From contig NZ_LWUA01000113.1 of assembly GCF_005222955.1 (NCBI RefSeq), positions 49,210-113,209 on the forward strand: DNA of 64,000 nt. The letters run 5' to 3'. The first letter of the stretch is position 1. Each line of letters opens with the position of its first letter. This document shows, piece by piece, positions 49,579 to 57,900 of this stretch. A program made the translations under genes and the position numbers. The notes beneath the pieces were generated by a model, which saw only the letters and a program-made list of their open reading frames with translations, was not told where the DNA came from and made no database searches. Origin of the DNA: Blastococcus sp. CCUG 61487 (GTDB lineage Bacteria; Actinomycetota; Actinomycetes; Mycobacteriales; Geodermatophilaceae).

Positions 49579-50873
49579 TGACCGACGCGCCCACCTCGAC
49601 GGTGTCGACGACAGCGGACCTGCACCGCGTCGTCGACGCCGTCTGGCGCATGGAGTCCGCCCGCATCGTCGGTGCGCTCACCCGCGTGACCGGTGACGTC
49701 GCCCTCGCCGAGGACCTCGCCCAGGACGCGCTGCTCGCCGCGCTGGAGCAGTGGTCGGACACCGGTGTGCCGGCCAGGCCGGGCGCGTGGCTCATGGCCA
49801 CCGCGAAGCACCGCGCGATCGACACCTTCCGGCGGTCGGAGAACCTGCGCCGCAAGACCGCGCTGCTCGGCCGCGACCTGGCCGAGGCGGAGGAACCCGA
49901 CTGGGCGGCGCAGCTCGACGAGGTGGTCGAGGACGACGTCCTGCGCCTGGTGTTCATCTCCTGCCACCCGGTGCTCTCCCGCGAGGCCCGGGTCGCCCTG
50001 ACGCTGCGGCTCGTCGGCGGGCTCACCACCGGGGAGATCGCCCGGGCGTTCCTCGTGCCGGAGAGCACGCTGGCGCAGCGGATCGTGCGGGCCAAGCGCA
50101 CGCTGACTGCTGCGCGCGTGCCGTTCGAGATGCCGGCGGGGGAGGACGTCACCGCCCGACTCTCCTCGGTGCTCGAGGTGCTCTACCTGGTCTTCAACGA
50201 GGGGTACTCGGCCACCGCGGGCGAGGACCTCACCCGGCCGGCGCTGTGCCAGGAGGCGATGCGGCTGGGCCGGATCCTCGCGGGGCTGGTGCCCGGCGAG
50301 TCCGAGGTGCACGGCCTGGTGGCGCTCATGGAGATCCAGGCGTCCCGCCTCGCGGCCCGGATCGACCCGGACGGTCAGCCGGTGCTGCTCGCCGACCAGG
50401 ACCGCGGCCGCTGGGACCGCGTGCTCGTGCACCGCGGGCTCGCGGCGCTGGAGCGGGCGGAGCAGACGGCGCGCGACGGGCTCGGGTCCTACGCACTGCA
50501 GGCCGGCATCGCGGCCTGCCACGCGCGGGCGCGCACGGTGGAGGAGACCGACTGGGCGCGGATCGCCGCCCTCTACGAGGCGCTGGCGGGGCGCACCGGT
50601 TCCCCGGTCGTGGAGCTCAACCGGGCGGTCGCCGTCTCCCGGGCGTACGGCGCCGCGGCGGGGCTCGAGCTGGTCGACGCGCTCACCGACGTGCCCGCGC
50701 TGAGCAGCTACCACCTGCTGCCCACGGTCCGCGGCGACCTGCTCGAGCAGCTCGGCCGGCCGGACGAGGCGCGGGCGGAGTTCGAGCGGGCCGCGTCACT
50801 GACCCGCAACGAGCGGGAGCGTGCGCTGCTGCTGGACCGCGCCGCCGCCTGCGCCCGGTCGCTGGACGGCTGA
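49578..50873 (+). CDS. ECF42-type RNA polymerase sigma factor with TPR-like C-terminal domain
   Basis: A 431-residue extracytoplasmic-function sigma factor. Region 2 (about 25-90: A-L-A-E-D-L-A-Q-D-A-L-L-A-A-L) and region 4 (about 130-185: L-R-L-V-G-G-L-T-T-G-E-I-A-R-A-F-L in short) are followed by a C-terminal extension of about 240 residues with helical-repeat character and L-Y-L-V-F-N-E-G-Y-S-A, diagnostic for the DUF6596/ECF42 class. No anti-sigma factor is present; ECF42 control is thought to lie in that extension and the DGPF partner. Coupled to the upstream DGPF gene by start/stop overlap. The regulon often includes DGPF genes themselves. Confidence 0.93.
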   Translation: MTDAPTSTVSTTADLHRVVDAVWRMESARIVGALTRVTGDVALAEDLAQDALLAALEQWSDTGVPARPGAWLMATAKHRAIDTFRRSENLRRKTALLGRDLAEAEEPDWAAQLDEVVEDDVLRLVFISCHPVLSREARVALTLRLVGGLTTGEIARAFLVPESTLAQRIVRAKRTLTAARVPFEMPAGEDVTARLSSVLEVLYLVFNEGYSATAGEDLTRPALCQEAMRLGRILAGLVPGESEVHGLVALMEIQASRLAARIDPDGQPVLLADQDRGRWDRVLVHRGLAALERAEQTARDGLGSYALQAGIAACHARARTVEETDWARIAALYEALAGRTGSPVVELNRAVAVSRAYGAAAGLELVDALTDVPALSSYHLLPTVRGDLLEQLGRPDEARAEFERAASLTRNERERALLLDRAAACARSLDG

Positions 50874-50959
50874 TCCGGTCCTCGCCGGGCGACCTCGACC
50901 GCGCGGTGTCGTAGCCACCGTCGCCGTCGACGACGAGGGCCGCTGCCGCACCGCGCGGA

Positions 50960-51259
50960 TCAGGGCAGCCGGTCGAGCAGCACCCGGGCCAGCGCAACCG
51001 CTGCCGGGTCGGGGTCCTCGGTGGCGGACCGGAGCCAGGCGACCAGCGGAGCGGCGACGGCGGGGGAGAGGGCGGTGATCCAGGCGCCGGTGCCCGCGCG
51101 GGCCTCGGCGACGTGCTCGGTGCCGCCGTCCGGACCGTGCGCGATCACCTCCGGCCGGGAGGCCAGCAGCCCGCCGAGCCGCCAGTCGCCGCCGGTCGTG
51201 CGGGCCGCGAGCCGCTCCAGCCGGTCGGCGGCTTCCCGCAGCAGGTCGGCGTCGTTCAT
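50960..51259 (-). CDS. Hypothetical protein, 99 aa
   Basis: A 99-residue protein (M-N-D-A-D-L-L-R-E-A-A-D-R-L-E-R-L-A) with helical ends and a central T-T-G-G-D-W-R ... H-G-P-D-G-G-T. I do not recognise a family, though similar short proteins occur in Actinobacteria. The start overlaps the stop of the GNAT gene (ATGA), so the two are co-translated. Confidence 0.7.
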   Translation of the reverse strand: MNDADLLREAADRLERLAARTTGGDWRLGGLLASRPEVIAHGPDGGTEHVAEARAGTGAWITALSPAVAAPLVAWLRSATEDPDPAAVALARVLLDRLP

Positions 51260-51717
51260 GCGGGCTCCCGGCGCATCGGCACGTGCGGGATGCCGTCCTC
51301 CACGTAGCCGGGGCCGCTGCGCCGGAAGCCCAACCGCTCGTACCAGCCCTCCAGGTGCGCCTGCGCGCCGAGCGTGAGCGGGACGTCGCCGTGGTCGGCG
51401 ACGGCCTGCTCGATCAGCCGGGCGGCCAGCCCCTCGCCGCGGAACGCCGAGGCGGTGGCGACCCGTCCGATCGCCCTGGTCGCGCCGTCGTCGAGCACCC
51501 GGATGGTGGCCGCGGCTTCGCCGTCGACCTCGAACCACAGGTGCTCGGTCGCGGGTTCGGTGTCCCGGCCGTCCAGCTCCGGATAGGGGCACTGCTGCTC
51601 CACCACGAAGACGTCGACCCGCAGCCGGCACAGCCGGTACACCTCGAACGGGGTCAGCTCGGCGAAGCGGGCTCGGCGCAGGTGCGGGCCGCCCGGGCTG
51701 CCGGAGGAGGGGTGCAC
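51256..51717 (-). CDS. ElaA-like GNAT N-acetyltransferase
   Basis: A 153-residue GNAT protein of the ElaA subfamily: F-A-E-L-T-P-F-E-V-Y-R-L-C-R-L-R-V-D-V-F-V-V-E-Q in short (L-R-V-D-V-F-V-V-E-Q), P-Y-P-E-L-D-G-R-D, the acetyl-CoA loop A-F-R-G-E-G-L-A-A-R-L, and G-W-Y-E-R-L-G-F at the C-terminus. Acceptor unknown. The GTG at 51717 has AAAGGA upstream and fits family length; an in-frame ATG at 51762 would lie next to the iron box and is less likely. Divergent from the iron transporter. Confidence 0.85.
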   Translation of the reverse strand: MHPSSGSPGGPHLRRARFAELTPFEVYRLCRLRVDVFVVEQQCPYPELDGRDTEPATEHLWFEVDGEAAATIRVLDDGATRAIGRVATASAFRGEGLAARLIEQAVADHGDVPLTLGAQAHLEGWYERLGFRRSGPGYVEDGIPHVPMRREPA

Positions 51718-51764
51718 GCCGTCCTTTGTAGTGCACGGGTGGGACGGGCAGGCGTACAACATGG

Positions 51765-51783
51765 TTAGGTACGCCTTGCCTTT
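51765..51783 (+). promoter_or_regulatory. Candidate IdeR/DtxR iron box before the ferric ABC operon
   Basis: TTAGGTACGCCTTGCCTTT matches the 19-bp DtxR/IdeR consensus (TTAGGTTAGCCTAACCTAA) at 13 positions, including TTAGGT, GCCT and CCT. It lies 24 bp before the start of a ferric-iron binding-protein gene, where iron repression would be expected. Confidence 0.5.
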
Positions 51784-51807
51784 CTCGCCTCCTGGAGGTC
51801 GTCGAGC

Positions 51808-52827
51808 GTGACCCGATCCATCCGCGCTGCCGCTGCCGTCGCCGGCCTGGCCGCCGTCACCATCCTGGCCTCGTGCGGCGATGCGGGGGCCGGCGACGCG
51901 GAGACGTTGACCGTCTACAGCGCGCAGCACGAGAGCCTCGTCCGGGCCATGCTCGAGGGCTTCACCGAGGAGACCGGCATCGAGCTGGAGTTCCGGGACG
52001 CCAACGACTCCGAGCTGGCCAACCAGATCGTGCAGGAGGGCGACGCCTCGCCGGCCGACGTCTTCCTCACCGAGAACAGCCCCGCGATCGACGTCGTCGA
52101 CAGGGCCGGGCTCCTGGCGCCGCTGGACGAGTCGACGCTCGCGCAGGTCGACGAGCAGTTCCGGCCGTCCTCGGGCAACTGGGTCGGCTTCGCCGCCCGC
52201 TCCACGACGCTCATCTACAACCCCGACGAGATCGCCGAGGACGAGCTGCCCGCCTCGATGCTCGACCTCGCCGACCCGGCCTGGGAGGGCCGGGTGGCGA
52301 TCGCCGCCGGGGGTGCGGACTTCCAGGCGATCGTCAGCGCCGTCCTCGCGCTCGAGGGCGAGGAGGCGACCCGGACCTGGCTGACCGGCCTGGCCCGCAA
52401 CGCCGAGGTCTACGCGAGCAACACCGCGATCATGAAGGCGGTGGACGAGGGCGAGGTGCCGGTCGGCATCACCTACCACTACTACTGGTTCCGGGACCGG
52501 GCGCAGAACGGCCTCATCGGGGACGACGCGGACCTGCACTACTTCCGCAACCAGGACCCGGGCGCGTTCGTCAGCGTCTCCGGGGCCGGTGTGCTCGCCT
52601 CCTCCGACCAGCCCGAGGAGGCCCAGCGGCTGGTCGAGTACCTGACCAGCCGGGCCGCGCAGGAGCGGCTGGCCGACAGCAGCGCCCTGGAGTACGCCGT
52701 CGGCACCGGCGTCGCCTCCGCCGAGGCGCTCCCGCCGCTGGCCGAGCTGGAGGCGCCGGACGTCGACCCCGGCTCGCTCGACGCGCGACTGGTCACCGAG
52801 CTCATGCAGGAAGTGGGGCTGCTCTGA
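51808..52827 (+). CDS. Ferric-iron ABC transporter substrate-binding lipoprotein (FbpA-like)
   Basis: A 339-residue exported lipoprotein (lipobox L-A-S-C, Cys at about 24). It belongs to the Fe3+/thiamine-type periplasmic binding proteins: L-T-V-Y-S-A-Q-H at the domain start, A-D-V-F-L-T-E-N-S-P-A, L-I-Y-N-P-D, and the iron-ligand region with Y-H-Y-Y-W-F (consecutive tyrosines). It captures ferric iron outside the membrane and delivers it to the permease encoded next. GTG start at 51808 with GGAGG 9 nt upstream. First gene of a six-gene chain with overlaps or short gaps throughout; candidate iron box upstream. Confidence 0.92.
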   Translation: MTRSIRAAAAVAGLAAVTILASCGDAGAGDAETLTVYSAQHESLVRAMLEGFTEETGIELEFRDANDSELANQIVQEGDASPADVFLTENSPAIDVVDRAGLLAPLDESTLAQVDEQFRPSSGNWVGFAARSTTLIYNPDEIAEDELPASMLDLADPAWEGRVAIAAGGADFQAIVSAVLALEGEEATRTWLTGLARNAEVYASNTAIMKAVDEGEVPVGITYHYYWFRDRAQNGLIGDDADLHYFRNQDPGAFVSVSGAGVLASSDQPEEAQRLVEYLTSRAAQERLADSSALEYAVGTGVASAEALPPLAELEAPDVDPGSLDARLVTELMQEVGLL

Positions 52828-54437
52828 CCGCACCCACGCTGCCGGTCCCGGGCCCCGGGGCGCCGATCCCACCGGCGGCCCCGGGCTCCCGGCCGTCCGG
52901 GGGCGGCTCGACGCCGCGGCTGCGGCGCTCCCCGGTCACCCTCGCGCTGGCCGTGTGCGTGGCCGCGCTCGCGCTGCTCCCGCTGGGCTACATCGCCGGC
53001 TACACGATCGACGTCGGCTGGACCGGCATCCGTGAGCTGGTGTTCCGTCCCCGGGTCGCCGAGCTGCTCTGGAACACCGGCCGGCTGGTGGCCGGCACCG
53101 TGGCCGGCTGCGCGGTCCTCGGCGTCGGCGCGGCCTGGCTGGTCGAGCGCTCCTCGGTGCCCGCCCGCCGGGTGTGGCACGTCCTGCTCGTCGCGCCGCT
53201 GGCGGTGCCGGCCTTCGTCAACAGCTACGCGTGGATCTCGCTGCTGCCGGGGCTGGACACCTACGCCGGCGCGCTGCTGGTCGTCACCCTGTCCTACTTC
53301 CCGTTCGTCTACCTGCCGGTCTACGCGGCCTTCCGCGGGCTGGACCCGGCGTTGGAGGAGACCGCGCGCGGGCTCGGCCTGTCCAGCTGGCAGGTGTTCC
53401 TGCGCGTGCAGCTGCCCCAGCTCCGGGTGGGGCTGCTCGGGGGGAGCCTGCTGGTCGCGCTGCACCTGCTCGCCGAGTTCGGGGCGCTGCAGATGCTGCG
53501 CTACCCGACGTTCACCACCGCGATCTACGACCAGTACCGCGCCACCTTCAACGGCCCCGGCGCGACCATGCTCGCCGGCGTCCTCGTGCTGCTCTGCCTG
53601 CTCCTGCTGCTGGCCGAGCTCCGGCTGCGCGGCTCGCGCGGGTACGCGCGCACCGGCCGTGGCGCGGTCCGGCCGGTGCGGCCCGTCGACCTCGGCGCCC
53701 TGACCCTGCCGGCGCTCGCGGGCCTCGCGGCGCTGGTCGGGCTTGCCCTGGGCGTGCCGCTGTGGAGCCTCGGCCACTGGATGGTCCGGGGCGCCTCCAC
53801 GGGCCTGGACTGGTCCGCCCTGGGCGCCACCACCCTCTCGACGCTCGGGCTGGCGGCCGTCGCTGCGGGCGTCACCACGGCCATGGCGCTGCCCACCTCC
53901 TGGCTGGCCGTGCGCGCGCGGAGCCGGACGGCGACCCTGCTCGAGCGCAGCACCTACCTCGGCAGCTCGGTGCCCGGCATCGTCGTGGCGCTGGCGCTGG
54001 TGACCCTGAGCATCGAGGCCGCGCCGTGGCTCTACCAGACGGTGCCGGTGCTCATCGCCGCCTACGCGATCCTCTTCCTGCCGCGGGCGATCGTCACGGT
54101 CCGCTCGAGCGTCGAGCAGGTACCTGCGCTCTACGACGACGTCGCCTCGTCGCTGGGCGCCTCCGCGCCCGAGCGGCTGCGCCGGGTCACCCTGCCGCTG
54201 CTGGCACCCGGCCTCGGCGCCGGTGCCGCGCTGGTCTTCCTCGCCGTCGTCACCGAGCTGACGGCGACCCTGCTGCTCGCCCCGACGGGGACGACCACGC
54301 TCGCCACCGCTTTCTGGTCGGCGAGCAGCGCGCTGGAGTACGGGGCAGCGGCGCCCTACGCCGTCGTCATGGTGCTGCTCAGCGCCCCCGCGACAGTCCT
54401 GCTCTCCCGCGATGCCCGACGAGGTCTGACGACATGA
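52824..54437 (+). CDS. Ferric-iron ABC transporter permease (FbpB-like, two fused permease units)
   Basis: A 537-residue protein with about twelve membrane helices in two homologous halves, each with a binding-protein-dependent permease loop ([12 protein letters not shown] and [16 protein letters not shown]). It forms the channel of the ferric ABC importer. The frame has no ATG or GTG before the first helix; CTG at 52824 overlaps the previous stop (CTGA), in the same position as the ATGA junctions nearby, so I take it as the start. A GTG inside the first helix would truncate it. The stop overlaps the ATPase start. Confidence 0.85.
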   Translation: MTAPTLPVPGPGAPIPPAAPGSRPSGGGSTPRLRRSPVTLALAVCVAALALLPLGYIAGYTIDVGWTGIRELVFRPRVAELLWNTGRLVAGTVAGCAVLGVGAAWLVERSSVPARRVWHVLLVAPLAVPAFVNSYAWISLLPGLDTYAGALLVVTLSYFPFVYLPVYAAFRGLDPALEETARGLGLSSWQVFLRVQLPQLRVGLLGGSLLVALHLLAEFGALQMLRYPTFTTAIYDQYRATFNGPGATMLAGVLVLLCLLLLLAELRLRGSRGYARTGRGAVRPVRPVDLGALTLPALAGLAALVGLALGVPLWSLGHWMVRGASTGLDWSALGATTLSTLGLAAVAAGVTTAMALPTSWLAVRARSRTATLLERSTYLGSSVPGIVVALALVTLSIEAAPWLYQTVPVLIAAYAILFLPRAIVTVRSSVEQVPALYDDVASSLGASAPERLRRVTLPLLAPGLGAGAALVFLAVVTELTATLLLAPTGTTTLATAFWSASSALEYGAAAPYAVVMVLLSAPATVLLSRDARRGLTT

Positions 54438-55513
54438 GCTCCTTGACCGTGGAGGACCTGACCAAGTCCTTCGGCCCGACCCAGGTCCTCGACGGGGTGG
54501 ACCTGCACGTCCCCGAGGGCCGGCTCACCGCGCTGCTGGGCCCCTCGGGGTGCGGCAAGACCACGCTGCTGCGGCTGATCGCCGGGTTCGACGACCCCGA
54601 CAGCGGCCGGATCGCGATCGGGAACCGCGTCGTGGCCGGCGGCGGGCGCGCCGTCGCCGCCCGCCGCCGAGGGATCGGGTTCGTCCCGCAGGAGGGCGGG
54701 CTCTTCCCGCACCTGAGCGTCGCCGCCAACGTCGCGTTCGGGCTGCCCCGCCGATCGCGCCGGGACGCAGGCCGCATCCGCGAGCTCCTCGACCTGGTGG
54801 GTCTGGACGCCGGGCTGGCCGGCCGGTCGCCGCACCAGCTCTCCGGCGGCCAGCAGCAGCGGGTGGCGCTGGCCCGGGCGCTGGCCCCCGAACCCGCGCT
54901 GGTCCTGCTCGACGAGCCGTTCTCCTCGCTCGACGCCGCGCTCCGCGAGGAGACCCGGCGGGCCGTCACCGCGGCGCTGGCCGCCACCGGCGCCACCGCG
55001 GTGCTGGTCACCCACGACCAGGCCGAGGCGCTCTCGACGGCGCACGAGGTGGCGGTGCTGCGCGGCGGCCGGCTGGTGCAGCTCGCCGATCCGCGGACGC
55101 TGTACCAGCGCCCCTCCGACCTCGAGCTGGCCACGTTCGTCGGGGAGGCCGTCGTGCTGGACGGCGAGGTGCGCGGCGGGCGGGCGCACTGCGCCCTCGG
55201 CGAGGTGGCCGTGGACCCGGCGACCCCGGACGGGCCGGCCCGCCTGCTGCTGCGTCCCGAGCAGCTGCGGCTCTCCGCACCGGTCGAGGGCGACGGCGTG
55301 GCCCGCGTCCGCAGCGTCGACTTCTACGGGCACGACTCCCGCGTGTGGCTGGGCCTGCCGTCCGGGGTCACCATCAGCGCCCGGGTGGAGGGCAGCGACG
55401 TGCCGGCCCCCGGGGACGCCGTCGTCGTCTCGGTGCGCGGCACCGCCCTCGCCTTCCCGACGAGCGAGGCAGCTCCGGAGGGGCGCTCGCCGATCCGGGT
55501 TAGGACAACCTAA
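54434..55513 (+). CDS. Ferric-iron ABC transporter ATP-binding protein (FbpC-like)
   Basis: A 359-residue ATPase. Walker [11 protein letters not shown]-loop V-P-Q-E-G-G-L-F-P, signature L-S-G-G-Q-Q-Q-R, Walker [10 protein letters not shown]-loop S-S-L-D and H-loop V-T-H-D-Q are all intact. A C-terminal TOBE-like domain (about 240-350) is typical of the Fe3+/polyamine/sulfate class and can be regulatory. The ATG overlaps the permease stop (ATGA). Its own stop codon is the TAA of the second candidate iron box. Confidence 0.93.
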   Translation: MSSLTVEDLTKSFGPTQVLDGVDLHVPEGRLTALLGPSGCGKTTLLRLIAGFDDPDSGRIAIGNRVVAGGGRAVAARRRGIGFVPQEGGLFPHLSVAANVAFGLPRRSRRDAGRIRELLDLVGLDAGLAGRSPHQLSGGQQQRVALARALAPEPALVLLDEPFSSLDAALREETRRAVTAALAATGATAVLVTHDQAEALSTAHEVAVLRGGRLVQLADPRTLYQRPSDLELATFVGEAVVLDGEVRGGRAHCALGEVAVDPATPDGPARLLLRPEQLRLSAPVEGDGVARVRSVDFYGHDSRVWLGLPSGVTISARVEGSDVPAPGDAVVVSVRGTALAFPTSEAAPEGRSPIRVRTT

Positions 55514-55518
55514 GCTCC
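55500..55518 (+). promoter_or_regulatory. Internal iron-box-like palindrome with leaderless -10 TAAGCT
   Basis: TTAGGACAACCTAA is a 5-bp-arm palindrome; extended to 19 bp it matches the DtxR consensus at 13 positions, though the arm spacing is not canonical. TAAGCT (55511-55516) ends 6 nt before the GTG at 55523, so the second half of the operon may have its own, possibly iron-responsive, promoter. Confidence 0.38.
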
Positions 55519-55522
55519 CGCC

Positions 55523-56341
55523 GTGGACCTCTTCCTCTTCTCCGTGCACCCCACCTGGGGAGGCGAGGTCGTGGCCGCGGGGGCGGCCGGGATCATCGTC
55601 GACTGGGAACGGCGGGGGAAGGCCCGACGGCAGCAGGGCGAGGGCACCCAGATCAACGCCGACACGGTCGAGGACCTCGTCCGGATGCGCGCCGCGACCG
55701 ACGGCCGCCTGCTGTGCCGGATCAACGGGTACGGCCCCTGGACCGCCGCCGAGGTGGAGCAGGCCCTCGACGGCGGCGCCGACGAACTCCTGCTCTCCAT
55801 GGTCCGCACGACCGACGAGGTCGACCGCACGCTGGACCTCGTGGCCGGCCGCTGCGGGCTGGGCATCCTCGTCGAGACCCAGGACGCGGTGCGCCGGGCC
55901 GCGGCGCTGGCCGCGCGGCCGCTCTCGCGGGTCTACGTCGGGCTCAACGACCTGCGCATCGACCGGCGCTCCACCGAGCTGTTCCGGCCGCTGGTCGACG
56001 GCACCGTGGACGCGGTGCGCGCCGAGTCCCGTCAGCCGTTCGGGGTGGCCGGGCTGACCCTGCCGGAGGGCGGTGATCCCGTGCCCGCGTCCCTGCTGGC
56101 GGGGGAGCTGGTCCGGCTGGGAGCGTCCTTCACCTTCCTGCGGCGGGCCTTCACCGCCGACATGGCCGGCCGCGACCCCGACGTCGAGGTCCCCCGGCTG
56201 CTGGCGGCGCTCGAGGCGCTGCGCCGTCGCGACGACGCGACCCGGGCCCGCCACCGGGCGGCGTTCGTGCGCGCGGTGGTGGGGGAGCCGGTGACCCCCG
56301 GCCCGGTCGTGCCGCTACCACCGCTGCCGCAGTCGGCGTGA
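55523..56341 (+). CDS. HpcH/HpaI aldolase (CitE-like) family protein
   Basis: A 272-residue TIM-barrel protein of the HpcH/HpaI/CitE superfamily, Mg2+-dependent class II aldolases or citryl-type lyases cleaving or forming C-C bonds with pyruvate or acetyl-CoA-derived units. Family-like segments are I-I-V-D-W-E-R-R-G-K, I-N-A-D-T-V, C-R-I-N-G-Y-G-P-W, A-D-E-L-L-L-S-M-V-R and I-L-V-E-T-Q-D-A-V with the metal-binding Glu. The GTG start has a leaderless -10; it begins 9 bp after the ATPase stop, and its stop overlaps the next start (GTGA). Substrate unknown; the iron-boxed context suggests a small molecule or glycan made under iron limitation. Confidence 0.82.
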   Translation: MDLFLFSVHPTWGGEVVAAGAAGIIVDWERRGKARRQQGEGTQINADTVEDLVRMRAATDGRLLCRINGYGPWTAAEVEQALDGGADELLLSMVRTTDEVDRTLDLVAGRCGLGILVETQDAVRRAAALAARPLSRVYVGLNDLRIDRRSTELFRPLVDGTVDAVRAESRQPFGVAGLTLPEGGDPVPASLLAGELVRLGASFTFLRRAFTADMAGRDPDVEVPRLLAALEALRRRDDATRARHRAAFVRAVVGEPVTPGPVVPLPPLPQSA

Positions 56342-57201
56342 GAGCGCTGGTCACCGGCGCCGGCGGGTTCGTCGGACGCCACCTGGTCGCCCGGTTGCGT
56401 GCGGACGGCTGGGACGTCGTCGGTCTCGGACGGCGGGACGTCGACCTCACCGATCCGGCCGCCGCCACGGCGGCGGTGCGGGCGGCGGACCCGGACGTCG
56501 TCTTCTCCCTCGCCGCCGCCCGCGCCAAGGCCACCGCCGCGGAGCGGGCGGCCACCGTCGCGGTCAACACCAGTCCGTGGCTGGTGGACGCCCTGCCCGT
56601 CCGCTGCCGGGCCGTCGTCCGGCTCGGCTCCTCCACCGAGTACGCCGCCTCGTCGCGGCCGCTCACCGAGGCCGCGGCGCTCGAGCCGCGCGGGTTCTTC
56701 GGCGCCACGAAGGCCGCCGGGTCGCTGCTGCTGCGGGCGGCCGCGGCCGAGCGGGGGGTCCGGGCCGTCGTCCTGCGCGCCTTCCAGGTGTACGGGCCGC
56801 ACGACCACCCCACCCGGCTGGTGCCGGTGGTGCTGGAGGCGGCCCGCTCCGGCCGCACCGTGCCGCTGCCGGCCCGGGTCAGCCGCCGCGACTGGGTCTG
56901 GGTCGGCGACGTCGTCGACGCCTGCGTCCGGGCCGCCGACGACGACGAGCTGCCGCAGGGCACGGTGCTCAACATCGGTACCGGGGTGCAGACCAGCACC
57001 GAGGAGCTGGTCGCGATCGCCGAGCAGGTGACCGGCCGGACGATCGCGACCGCACCCGGCGCGCACCCGGGCCGCGAGTGGGACACCACCGACTGGGTCG
57101 CCGATCCCGGTGCCGCCCGCCGGCTGCTGGGGTGGGCGCCGACGGTGGACCTCGCCGAGGGGCTGGCGCGGACGTGGGCCACGGTCCGGGACCTGACGTG
57201 A
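56338..57201 (+). CDS. NAD-dependent epimerase/dehydratase family protein with Phe for catalytic Tyr
   Basis: A 287-residue extended short-chain dehydrogenase, the type that modifies nucleotide sugars. The nucleotide motif V-T-G-A-G-G-F-V-G-R-H is intact, with L-G-S-S-T-E-Y for the Ser/Thr, but the Y-x3-K motif reads F-F-G-A-T-K: the Tyr acting as acid/base is Phe. L-R-A-F-Q-V-Y-G-P-H and R-D-W-V-W-V-G-D-V-V are further family blocks. The change suggests lost or altered catalysis, or a binding role. GTG start overlaps the previous stop; the stop overlaps the glycosyltransferase start. Confidence 0.85.
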   Translation: MRALVTGAGGFVGRHLVARLRADGWDVVGLGRRDVDLTDPAAATAAVRAADPDVVFSLAAARAKATAAERAATVAVNTSPWLVDALPVRCRAVVRLGSSTEYAASSRPLTEAAALEPRGFFGATKAAGSLLLRAAAAERGVRAVVLRAFQVYGPHDHPTRLVPVVLEAARSGRTVPLPARVSRRDWVWVGDVVDACVRAADDDELPQGTVLNIGTGVQTSTEELVAIAEQVTGRTIATAPGAHPGREWDTTDWVADPGAARRLLGWAPTVDLAEGLARTWATVRDLT

Positions 57202-57893
57202 CGCCGGCGCGGGTGGCGGTCGTCGTGCCCGTGTACGGCAACGCCGCCACGCTGCGCCCGCTGGCCGACCGGGTGGCCGCCGCCATGGACGGGCGGCCCT
57301 GGCGGCTGCGGCTGGTCATCGACGCCTCGCCGGACGACAGCGCCTCGGTGGCCGGCGCGCTCGCGCGGGACGACTGCCGGATCGCCGTCCTCGGGCTGAC
57401 CGACAACGTGGGCCAGCACCGCGCCCTGGCGACGGGACTGGCCGCCGAGCCCGACGCCGACGTGTGGGTCTGCCTGGACGCCGACCTGCAGGACCCGCCG
57501 GAGGCGATCCCGGAGCTGCTCGACCGCCTGGCGCAGGGGGACGTCGGCGCGGTGTTCGCCGGTCGGCGTGGCCGCTACGAGAGCCCCGTCCGCCGGCTGA
57601 CCGGCGGTCTGCACCGCCGGGTGGCCGCCCGGCTGACCGCGCTGCCACCGGACGCCGGGGCGTTCCTCGCGATGGGCCCCGAGGTGCGGGCGGCGGTCGT
57701 GACCGCGGTGACCGAGCAGGGGGCACCCAGCGTGGTGCTGGCCGTGCCCGCTGCCGGGCTGCCGACGGTGAGCATCCCGGTCGAGCGGGACCCGCGGCCC
57801 GTCGGCCGGTCGGCGTGGTCGGCCCGGGCTCGGCTGCGCCAGTCGGTGGGCTCGCTGCTGTGGGCGGCGCACGTCCGCCGGCGGCGGCGCTGA
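57198..57893 (+). CDS. GT2 family glycosyltransferase
   Basis: A 231-residue GT-A-fold glycosyltransferase. V-A-V-V-V-P-V-Y-G-N-A marks the start of the nucleotide-binding domain, N-V-G-Q-H-R-A-L-A-T-G-L is typical of dolichol/polyprenyl-phosphate sugar synthases, and the D-x-D is in C-L-D-A-D-L-Q-D-P-P. There is no clear membrane helix, so sugar transfer to a membrane-associated lipid would occur at the cytoplasmic face. Last gene of the chain that begins with the ferric transporter; GTG overlaps the previous stop (GTGA). Converges with a GT39-like gene 7 bp away. Confidence 0.88.
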   Translation: MTPARVAVVVPVYGNAATLRPLADRVAAAMDGRPWRLRLVIDASPDDSASVAGALARDDCRIAVLGLTDNVGQHRALATGLAAEPDADVWVCLDADLQDPPEAIPELLDRLAQGDVGAVFAGRRGRYESPVRRLTGGLHRRVAARLTALPPDAGAFLAMGPEVRAAVVTAVTEQGAPSVVLAVPAAGLPTVSIPVERDPRPVGRSAWSARARLRQSVGSLLWAAHVRRRRR

Positions 57894-57900
57894 CCGCCGC

